This document shows, piece after piece, positions 1 through 4,708 of a DNA stretch of 7,742 nucleotides. Location of the stretch: NCBI GenBank assembly GCA_016839865.1, contig JAEOTN010000153.1:1-7742 (forward strand), read 5' to 3'. The translations under genes and the position numbers were made by a program. Below the pieces are notes generated by a model that was given only the letters and a program-made list of their open reading frames with translations, ran no database searches and was not told the origin of the DNA. Each line of letters starts with the position of its first letter. Position 1 is the stretch's first letter. This stretch comes from Promethearchaeota archaeon (lineage in GTDB: Archaea; Asgardarchaeota; Lokiarchaeia; Sigynarchaeales; MK-D1).

Positions 1-2
1 GT

Positions 3-152
3 GAATTTAAAGAACAGATTGCTGCTCTTGAGAAACTACACAATTCACGTGTTCATTTAGTCTCGGCTAAATCAGCTGATGGTGTACGAGCTTTATTTAT
101 TGAAATGAAAATCAATATTATGAAACGTTTTTCAGACTTTAACCAGGTTTAA
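3..152 (+). CDS. Ras-like small GTPase, C-terminal end only (5' end outside window)
   Basis: The reading frame is open from the left edge and ends with TAA at 150-152, giving 49 residues. It reads like the last beta strand and helix of a Ras/Rab-type GTPase: a hydrophobic strand ending in VSAKSADGVRALF, where SAK matches the G5 guanine-recognition motif, followed by an amphipathic basic helix (EMKINIMKRFSDF). The other two forward frames hit stops within the first 60 bases. No cysteine lies near the C-terminus, so there is no sign of a prenylation motif. The G1-G4 motifs would be to the left of the window and cannot be checked. The G5-plus-helix pattern is seen; membership of the Ras superfamily is inferred from it. 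A Rag/Gtr-type GTPase gene follows on the same strand after 244 bases. Confidence 0.68.
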   Translation, partial: EFKEQIAALEKLHNSRVHLVSAKSADGVRALFIEMKINIMKRFSDFNQV

Positions 153-187
153 CATAGAATTTTTACCCTTTCAGTAAATTTTCTGCT

Positions 188-202
188 ATTTTTATTTTTT
201 TT
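188..202 (+). terminator. T-rich tract after the GTPase fragment
   Basis: Thirty-five bases after the stop codon the + strand carries T5, A, then T8 (195-202). Archaeal RNA polymerase commonly terminates at such U-rich runs without a required hairpin. The position is right for ending the upstream transcript. No strong hairpin precedes it. Confidence 0.45.
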
Positions 203-205
203 GAC

Positions 206-223
206 CTAATAAATCTTTATTAG
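206..223. repeat. Perfect inverted repeat, 8-base arms, 2-base spacer
   Basis: CTAATAAA (206-213) is followed by TC and its exact reverse complement TTTATTAG (216-223). It lies just after the T8 tract and over 110 bases upstream of the next TATA box. It could be part of the termination region or a dimeric protein site. The arms are almost all A/T, so an RNA hairpin would be weak. Confidence 0.4.
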
Positions 224-250
224 AATTATTACAAACGTTTTCAATAATTA

Positions 251-293
251 TTGTCGGCTTGTTTGCAACACTCATCATATATGAGTCCGACAA
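251..293. repeat. Interrupted inverted repeat with 13-base 3' arm and one-sided 12-base bulge
   Basis: TTGTCGG (251-257) pairs with CCGACAA (287-293), and ACTCAT (270-275) pairs with ATGAGT (281-286) across a 5-base loop. The two 3' half-arms are contiguous, while on the 5' side 12 unpaired bases (258-269) separate them. As RNA this is a 13-bp stem with one large bulge. As DNA it could be an operator: it sits about 45 bases upstream of the TATA box at 337-344. No U-run follows, so a terminator is unlikely. The inner part also holds the palindrome TCATATATGA (275-284). Confidence 0.45.
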
Positions 294-336
294 AACTCCT
301 CTATTACAAGGACCTCTGTGTGACTTACTTTGAGCC

Positions 337-344
337 TTATATAA
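337..344 (+). promoter_or_regulatory. TATA box for the Rag-like GTPase / TBP operon
   Basis: TTATATAA matches the archaeal TATA element. With the usual spacing of about 26 bases from its centre, transcription would start near 366. That leaves a short leader that keeps the Shine-Dalgarno motif at 378-386 (AAAGGAGAT) ahead of the ATG at 397. A second AT run (ATATATATA, 352-360) is less likely, because a start near 382 would remove the Shine-Dalgarno motif. Confidence 0.55.
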
Positions 345-396
345 TACTTACATATATATACAAAAAATTACCCTTGAAAAGGAGATTTGATTACAA

Positions 397-1725
397 ATGC
401 CTCTCGGACTTTTATTAGCAGGATGGGACGATTCAATTGGTTGTGTAGTGGATGCAACATATCCTCAATCCTTTCTCATCTCACATGAGATTATTAATAA
501 AATTCTTATGACGCATCAATTTAGCACAGAGGTAGAACCAGAGTTACTTGAAATCAAATACAAGAATTACATCATTTTATCGTATTGCGATAAGAGGAAT
601 ATTCCTAAATATGGGCACGAATTGGTCATATTAGTATTAGACCGTCATGAAGAGAAACATGTGAATTTATATCAACTGCGTCAGCTCTTAATGGAACATA
701 TTTCTGAATTCCAATCAGGAAAAAGAGAGGATAGAATTGAAGATTTTGCAAATTTTGCAAAAAAATTCTATCAAAAACGTTCTGCAAAGAAGATCTTACT
801 TTTAGGACCTCCTAATAGTGGGAAAACATCGATCAAAAGAGTTTTCTTCGAAGGTGTTGATTCGGAAGAAATTTTGAATAGGTCTTTGGAACCCACTCGT
901 GGATTTTCTCATTTTGTATATAAATGGTTAGATATGGAATTAGGAGTTGCAGACAGCTCAGGTCAAGAATTAAATCAATACCTTTCCCAAGACCATTCAT
1001 TTGAAAAAGATATTGCTTTTGAAGCAGCCGATATTGTGATCTATAATTTTGATTATCCATACTGGGAAAGTAATGCAGATGATGCAATTAAAACAGTAGA
1101 AAGCACAGTAGAAATTGCAAAATCCTACAATCCAGAGTGTAAGATTTTCGTATTCTGTCATAAATCAGACCTTATTCCTGGACCACAAAAAGTCGCAGTG
1201 ATTAAGGAGATCGGTAGTAAAATTAAATCCAAGTTCAAAATCCCTGTATTTTTCACATCAATTCAGGCAGAACACATATCTTCATTATATAAATCAATGC
1301 AAGACATATTAGGAGTAGTTTCTCCATTATCAACTCAATTAGAGACAATTTTATCAGGAGTTATAGGTACTACCGATAAAACTATTGCTTTAGTTCTCAA
1401 TCGAGAGCAATCAATAATCAATCAATATTGTTCTACAAATTACAACTTCATGATTGGCATGATTATGAAGGAATACTACTATAAAGCAAACGAATATCTC
1501 AATAAAATTCATAATAATCGGATTGACACTGCTACAATTATCGGAACAGAAGTTCTCAATGTTTACATCAAGAGTTTATCGTTCATCCACAAAGACGTAG
1601 ACTCAATAGTCTTAGTGTCTGAATCACTTTCCAAAGTAGATTTGATTCGTTGTGCTACTGAGATAGGTCAATCTTTACGTTTACTAAAAAATCAACAAGA
1701 AATTTTACTATATGAAACTGCATAA
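397..1725 (+). CDS. Rag/Gtr-like GTPase with flanking longin/roadblock-like domains
   Basis: The 442-residue protein has a full GTPase core at about residues 130-306. The motifs are G1 GPPNSGKTS (137-145), a G2-type EPTRG with T167, G3 DSSGQE (186-191), G4 HKSD (255-258) and G5 TSI (287-289). HKSD and TSI followed by a helix with LYKSM are characteristic of the Rag/Gtr branch rather than Ras or Rab. The C-terminal part (about 318-442) has the beta-alpha character of the roadblock domain that Rag GTPases carry. Residues 1-105 (GLLLAGWDDSIGCVVDATYP at the start) resemble a longin/roadblock-type alpha-beta domain; this is inferred from pattern only. There is no signal peptide or membrane helix, so it is probably cytosolic, perhaps membrane-recruited through partners. 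The start is set by AAAGGAGAT at 378-386. The stop overlaps a downstream ATG (TAATG), and the TBP gene follows in the same operon. Confidence 0.85.
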   Translation: MPLGLLLAGWDDSIGCVVDATYPQSFLISHEIINKILMTHQFSTEVEPELLEIKYKNYIILSYCDKRNIPKYGHELVILVLDRHEEKHVNLYQLRQLLMEHISEFQSGKREDRIEDFANFAKKFYQKRSAKKILLLGPPNSGKTSIKRVFFEGVDSEEILNRSLEPTRGFSHFVYKWLDMELGVADSSGQELNQYLSQDHSFEKDIAFEAADIVIYNFDYPYWESNADDAIKTVESTVEIAKSYNPECKIFVFCHKSDLIPGPQKVAVIKEIGSKIKSKFKIPVFFTSIQAEHISSLYKSMQDILGVVSPLSTQLETILSGVIGTTDKTIALVLNREQSIINQYCSTNYNFMIGMIMKEYYYKANEYLNKIHNNRIDTATIIGTEVLNVYIKSLSFIHKDVDSIVLVSESLSKVDLIRCATEIGQSLRLLKNQQEILLYETA

Positions 1726-1728
1726 TGC

Positions 1729-1734
1729 AGGAGG
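1729..1734 (+). promoter_or_regulatory. Shine-Dalgarno site that sets the TBP start
   Basis: AGGAGG lies 8 bases before the ATG at 1743. An earlier in-frame ATG at 1725-1727 overlaps the GTPase stop codon, but the motif is downstream of that ATG and cannot serve it. The site therefore favours 1743 and suggests translation of TBP is coupled to the end of the GTPase gene. Confidence 0.75.
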
Positions 1735-1742
1735 AAAAATTC

Positions 1743-2360
1743 ATGATAAACCAAGTTCAGAAAAATGTTACGAATCCTGAGAAGAACATAAAAAGTCCTT
1801 CAATTTCCCTTAAAATAGAAAATGTTGTAGCATCAGTACGATTAGCTTCATATATCGAATTAGAAACATTAACCAGCCAATTTACTGATGTAGAAGAGAA
1901 AACTAATTTTCCAGGACTTGTTATAAAATTAAAAAAGCCAAAATCAACAATCTTATTGTTCCGTTCCGGGAAAGTCGTCATTACAGGCACAAAAAGTGTA
2001 AAATCTTTAGCGGTTATTGTTGCAAAAGTAAGAAAAAGATTGATTGACTTAGGAATTGATTTGGATACTGAACCTAAAATCAAAGTAGAAAATGTGGTTT
2101 CAAGTGGAAGTTTTGATGTCCCCATTAATTTAGACTTAACATCTCTTACCCTCGACAGAACAATTTATGAACCGGAAGTATTTCCAGGATTAATTTACAA
2201 AGTTGATGAACCCAAAGTATGTTTTTTAATTTTTAGTAGTGGAAAAATCATTTGTACAGGAGCAAAAAATAATAAAGATATTGTTACTGCTGTGAGGGAT
2301 CTAGCAGTAACCATGAGAGATTCTGGCGTATTGGAACCAGATTCCATGGATATTGTTTAA
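1743..2360 (+). CDS. tbp: TATA-binding protein (TBP), archaeal general transcription factor
   Basis: TBP binds the TATA box and, with TFB, recruits RNA polymerase. The 205-residue protein is a direct two-fold repeat of about 90 residues (roughly 21-107 and 112-197), the saddle fold. Both halves keep the DNA-contacting asparagine in ENVV (N27, N117). The four intercalating phenylalanines are present: F56 and F147 in FPGL, F73 and F164 in the LLFRSGK and LIFSSGK strands, followed by TGTK and TGAK. Repeat 2 has the usual YEPEVFPG; repeat 1 has EEKTNFPG instead, so its stirrup approach is divergent. The N-terminus carries about 20 extra residues before the fold. An upstream ATG at 1725 would add six residues but lacks a ribosome site. 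The gene shares an operon with the Rag-like GTPase, and its stop overlaps the convergent SCP2-like gene by four bases. Whether it is the main TBP or a paralogue cannot be told here. Confidence 0.95.
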   Translation: MINQVQKNVTNPEKNIKSPSISLKIENVVASVRLASYIELETLTSQFTDVEEKTNFPGLVIKLKKPKSTILLFRSGKVVITGTKSVKSLAVIVAKVRKRLIDLGIDLDTEPKIKVENVVSSGSFDVPINLDLTSLTLDRTIYEPEVFPGLIYKVDEPKVCFLIFSSGKIICTGAKNNKDIVTAVRDLAVTMRDSGVLEPDSMDIV

Positions 2361-2824
2361 TTTTCTGCTTCTTTTTCAGCTTTCGCTCTTTTCTTCATTT
2401 CGTGACCGATTACACCAAAGAGTTTTGAGAAGCTCAACATCGGTTTTATCCCGCGTAGATTTCGAGTTAGAACTAGCTTCAATAATCCACCTGTCGACAT
2501 TTTACCGGTTGCAATTGCAAAAAATTGCTCGGTATCAACTTTTAACATCCCATTCCATTTCGTAGATTTGATTAGTTTTTTAATTTCTTTTGGGTCTTTT
2601 CGGTTGTATTTTATCCCATCCACATCGACAACAGCATTTTTAATATTAACTACTGCTGCATAGCGTTCATCAACATTGATTAATAAAATGCGTAAATCCA
2701 ATTCGTTATACTTCTTCTTGAAATACTCAGACTCGTTAAGGATTCCTAATTGTCCCATTATGGTTCGAGCGAATCCTTTCAATTTCTTTTTTTCACTGGA
2801 CATGCTAGTTAATGCTTTTTTCAT
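2357..2824 (-). CDS. SCP2-like (sterol carrier protein 2 family) lipid-binding domain protein
   Basis: The 155-residue protein has a basic N-terminus followed by a single domain at about 40-140. The pattern resembles SCP2 proteins, which form a hydrophobic tunnel for lipid or acyl chains: a strand pair (LLINVDERYAAVVNIKN), a VDTEQFFAIATGKMSTGGLL segment like the family's 'sleeve-and-loop before the last helix', then KPMLSFSKLF. This is recognition by eye and should be treated as probable. It has no signal peptide, so it is cytosolic. It lies 17 bases after GDPD copy 1 with no TATA box of its own, so it is probably co-transcribed. The start is uncertain. ATG 2824 has no Shine-Dalgarno motif, and an in-frame ATG at 2803 (MSSEKKK) is the one matched in the decayed copy at 3708, where the 2824 ATG is not conserved. 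The shorter form would be 148 residues. Confidence 0.68.
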   Translation of the reverse strand: MKKALTSMSSEKKKLKGFARTIMGQLGILNESEYFKKKYNELDLRILLINVDERYAAVVNIKNAVVDVDGIKYNRKDPKEIKKLIKSTKWNGMLKVDTEQFFAIATGKMSTGGLLKLVLTRNLRGIKPMLSFSKLFGVIGHEMKKRAKAEKEAEN

Positions 2825-2841
2825 TTATCTAAATGTTTTGG

Positions 2842-3567
2842 TTATCGTGTTTCGAGGTAATTCACAAGTTCACGAGGATAATTTGTTATTATTCCATCTA
2901 CCCCACATTTAATTAGATACTCCCATTCTTTTGGATTATCAACAGGCCATGCATTGACAAAAAGATCTTCAGAATGGAATTTTGAGACCAATTCAGGAGT
3001 TAACATTTTATATTGAGGATGAACTCCATCTAAATCGAGCTTTGCTGCCTTTCTAAGCAAACTATTTTGTTCATGGCCTATGTAAGCAAGCAATATTTTC
3101 TTTTTCGAGTTTTTGTAAGTGGGAAGTGTCCTATCTAAGAATGAAGAAATTAAGCATTGGTTATACAGATCATATTTATCTATAAGAGCAAGCACTTCGG
3201 GTGCCATCTTTTTCGCCGTAATTTCAATTTGAAAATATATTTTTCCTTTAAGTTGAACAAAAACTTCTTCTAATGTTGGGATCTGCAGGTCATCCTCCAA
3301 AGAAACTTCTCGAACTTGCTCTAAGGTCGATGTGTGTATCATAATATCCATATTTGAAGTCCTAACTGTAGTTCGATCGTGAATTACGACCACATGATTA
3401 TCTATAGTTTTATGCGTGTCAAACTCAATCATTTCCGCTCCCGCATCAACTGCTTGTTCAAATGCCCGTATTGTGTTTTCAGGGGCTTCTGTACAAGCAC
3501 CTCGGTGTGCAATTACCATCACATCATATTTCTTTGGAAATTTCGACTGGAAAAGTTCCCAACTCAT
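2842..3567 (-). CDS. Glycerophosphodiester phosphodiesterase family protein, copy 1
   Basis: GDPD enzymes hydrolyse glycerophosphodiesters to glycerol phosphate and an alcohol using a metal-dependent TIM barrel. The 241 residues span the usual length of the small UgpQ-type form. Visible motifs are AHRG (H21, R22), PENT (E30), EFD (E48, D50), the second catalytic histidine in VIHD (H63), the metal-ligand glutamate in FQIEIT (E115) and the C-terminal DGIITNYP. One oddity is that the usual EIK reads EIT, so lysine is replaced by T117. There is no signal peptide, so it acts in the cytosol. No Shine-Dalgarno motif precedes the ATG; a TATA box 23-30 bases upstream implies a leaderless mRNA. It is followed after 17 bases by the SCP2-like gene. 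The natural substrate is unknown; in an archaeon it may derive from ether-lipid head groups. Confidence 0.88.
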   Translation of the reverse strand: MSWELFQSKFPKKYDVMVIAHRGACTEAPENTIRAFEQAVDAGAEMIEFDTHKTIDNHVVVIHDRTTVRTSNMDIMIHTSTLEQVREVSLEDDLQIPTLEEVFVQLKGKIYFQIEITAKKMAPEVLALIDKYDLYNQCLISSFLDRTLPTYKNSKKKILLAYIGHEQNSLLRKAAKLDLDGVHPQYKMLTPELVSKFHSEDLFVNAWPVDNPKEWEYLIKCGVDGIITNYPRELVNYLETR

Positions 3568-3589
3568 AATTCATCATCGTACAAAATGA

Positions 3590-3597
3590 TTAATAAA
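3590..3597 (-). promoter_or_regulatory. TATA box of GDPD copy 1 (leaderless type)
   Basis: TTTATTAA on the minus strand ends 22 bases before the ATG at 3567. Its centre is about 26 bases upstream, which places the transcription start at or next to the start codon. The same octamer with the same spacing precedes GDPD copy 2. TATAAATT further upstream (3619-3626) is a weaker alternative that would give a leader of about 25-30 bases. Confidence 0.6.
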
Positions 3598-3612
3598 GAA
3601 TTACATCGATGT

Positions 3613-3708
3613 GGTTTCAATTTATACACGTGTCCATTCATTACACTAATAAATTGGTCACAGACTGCGTGCGAATCTTTTTAATTTCTTTTGGGAAACT
3701 TCCGACAT
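3613..3708 (-). pseudogene. Decayed SCP2-like gene remnant after GDPD copy 2
   Basis: An ATG at 3708 opens MSEVSQKKLKRFARSL and stops at TGA 3658-3660. This matches the start of the intact SCP2-like protein (MSSEKKKLKGFAR from its residue 8): KKLK-FAR is shared, and 22 of 25 bases agree between 3668-3692 and 2766-2790. The ATG sits 39 bases after the GDPD copy 2 stop; the matching ATG (2803) sits 38 bases after the copy 1 stop. A weaker second match in the same frame (3613-3639, EWTRV-stop-IET) resembles KWNGMLKVDT of the intact protein, with TTA changed to TAA and one codon missing. The region between is largely deleted. It fills most of the 180-base gap, and the TATA box of GDPD copy 1 follows. 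The first match is strong; the second is suggestive only. Confidence 0.62.
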
Positions 3709-3747
3709 GACAATATTCCCTTTCTTTATTTATCTCAAAATTTTAAT

Positions 3748-4503
3748 TTAAAGAGATTCGAGGAATTTGTAGAGTTCTCGGGGGTAATTTGTAATTATTC
3801 CATCAACTTTGCACTCAATCAGATATGCCCAATCTTCCGGAGCATCTGCAGTCCACGAATTCACAAACAAATTCTTGGAGTGAGCTTTTTTTACCATATT
3901 GGGGGTAACTAATGTATATTTTGGATGATATCCATCAAATCCAAGTATTTTTGTGCTATTAAGCATCCAATTTCGCAACAAGTCACCAAATCGATTATGG
4001 AATTTTGTTGGTTCTAACGAAGCAAGCATCAATTTCTTTTTTGATTTTTTGTAATAAAGGAGAGTAGAGTGCAAGAAAGATGATATCACACATTGATCAT
4101 GAACATTGTATTTCTCAATTAGATCCATCACATATGGTGCGATTCCTCTTTGTTTGATTTCAATTTGAAAATACAGTTTTCCTTTAAACTGGGATAATAT
4201 TTCGTCCAATGTGGGAATCTGTAGACCATCCTCCAATGGAACTTTTCGGACTTGTTCCAAAGTTGAAGTATGTACATCAATATCCACATCTGAAGTCCTG
4301 GCTGTAGTTTGATCATGAATTACTACAATGTGGTTATCAAGGGTTTTATGAACATCAAATTCGATCATTTCTGCCCCAGCATCAACAGCTAATTCGAAAG
4401 CACGAATCGTATTTCCAGGTGCTTCAAAACTTGCACCTGTGTGAGCTATAACCATTACATCAAATTTCTTTTTGAAATTCTTTTGATAAATTTCCCAACT
4501 CAT
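3748..4503 (-). CDS. Glycerophosphodiester phosphodiesterase-like protein, copy 2, with altered active site
   Basis: The 251-residue paralogue of copy 1 aligns from its first residues (MSWE-[LI]-[FY]-Q) to the C-terminal DGIITNYPREL. It keeps H21, E48, D50, H63, E115 and here the usual EIK lysine (K117). Two near-invariant positions are changed: HRG reads HTG (T22, codon at 4438-4440) and PENT reads PGNT (G30, codon at 4414-4416). Each differs from the consensus by a single base. Arg in HR belongs to the GDPD signature HR-(X)n-ExD-(X)n-H and helps hold the phosphate, so activity may be weak or lost. A 10-residue insertion lies between about residues 165 and 190. The frame is intact and the rest is well conserved, so it is not obviously a pseudogene. 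Its promoter is of the leaderless type, and a decayed SCP2-like copy follows. Confidence 0.86.
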   Translation of the reverse strand: MSWEIYQKNFKKKFDVMVIAHTGASFEAPGNTIRAFELAVDAGAEMIEFDVHKTLDNHIVVIHDQTTARTSDVDIDVHTSTLEQVRKVPLEDGLQIPTLDEILSQFKGKLYFQIEIKQRGIAPYVMDLIEKYNVHDQCVISSFLHSTLLYYKKSKKKLMLASLEPTKFHNRFGDLLRNWMLNSTKILGFDGYHPKYTLVTPNMVKKAHSKNLFVNSWTADAPEDWAYLIECKVDGIITNYPRELYKFLESL

Positions 4504-4525
4504 AGATAACCATCAGAAAAGCATC

Positions 4526-4533
4526 TTAATAAA
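4526..4533 (-). promoter_or_regulatory. TATA box of GDPD copy 2 (leaderless type)
   Basis: TTTATTAA on the minus strand, preceded by an A-rich stretch that could act as BRE, ends 22 bases before the ATG at 4503. Octamer and spacing are identical to those of GDPD copy 1. There is no Shine-Dalgarno motif between it and the ATG. Confidence 0.62.
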
Positions 4534-4641
4534 GGATTTTTTTCTTAAAACTCAAACTTAACTTTTTAAGGTTATTTTTGCAACAAACTATTCAACTAAA
4601 AGTGTGTCAGCTCCTTTTGTAAGTAAAGAGATTAGGATACA

Positions 4642-4648
4642 TTTAAAA
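4642..4648 (+). promoter_or_regulatory. Possible TATA box of the zinc-ribbon gene
   Basis: TTTAAAA is the best TATA-like element in the 205-base divergent gap (4504-4708). It would start RNA near 4672 and leave a leader of about 37 bases containing the Shine-Dalgarno motif. The match to the archaeal consensus is only fair. The rest of this gap shows no further gene. Confidence 0.35.
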
Positions 4649-4695
4649 GGATCAACTGACTTAATCGTGTAAAAAAAACGAAAATCTCTGCTATT

Positions 4696-4702
4696 GGGAG
4701 GG
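4696..4702 (+). promoter_or_regulatory. Shine-Dalgarno site that sets the zinc-ribbon gene start
   Basis: GGGAGGG lies 6 bases before the ATG at 4709. An in-frame TTG at 4694 overlaps this motif and would add five residues (MGGCN), so the ATG is preferred. Confidence 0.75.
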
Positions 4703-4708
4703 TGTAAT

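Larger units (their letters stand above)
2766..4533 (-). repeat. Tandem duplication of a promoter-GDPD-SCP2 cassette
   Basis: Unit A runs from the TATA box at 3597 through GDPD copy 1 into the SCP2-like gene. Unit B runs from the TATA box at 4533 through GDPD copy 2 into a decayed SCP2-like start. Shared parts are the TATA octamer with the same 22-base spacer to ATG, homologous GDPD proteins that align from residue 1, a similar sequence after each GDPD stop (AGATAAAT in both), and a 22-of-25 base match at 2766-2790 and 3668-3692. The copies have diverged strongly, so the duplication is old. No terminal repeats or transposase are visible. Confidence 0.7.

Noticed and set aside
245..300. Possible tRNA or other folded RNA gene at the bulged inverted repeat
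   Set aside because: There is no T-arm GTTC-like motif, no acceptor-stem closure of about 72-75 bases and no anticodon arm; only two short stems are present.
352..360. ATATATATA as the TATA box of the GTPase-TBP operon
   Set aside because: It would place the RNA start near 382, inside or after the Shine-Dalgarno motif, whereas TTATATAA at 337-344 leaves that motif intact.
1757..2125. 122-codon minus-strand open frame opposite TBP
   Set aside because: It is a shadow of the TBP gene, whose + strand frame has unmistakable family motifs.
3619..3626. TATAAATT (minus strand) as the promoter of GDPD copy 1
   Set aside because: It is a fair TATA match, but it falls in the decayed SCP2-like region. 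The octamer at 3590-3597 has the exact spacing shared with copy 2.
4557..4570. Short inverted repeat CTTAA-N4-TTAAG in the divergent gap
   Set aside because: Five-base A/T-rich arms are expected by chance in this composition.
263..4586. TTTGCAACA occurring upstream of both the GTPase gene (263-270 region) and the zinc-ribbon gene (4578-4586 region)
   Set aside because: A single 9-base match between two gaps of about 200 bases is easily due to chance, and its distances to the promoters differ.
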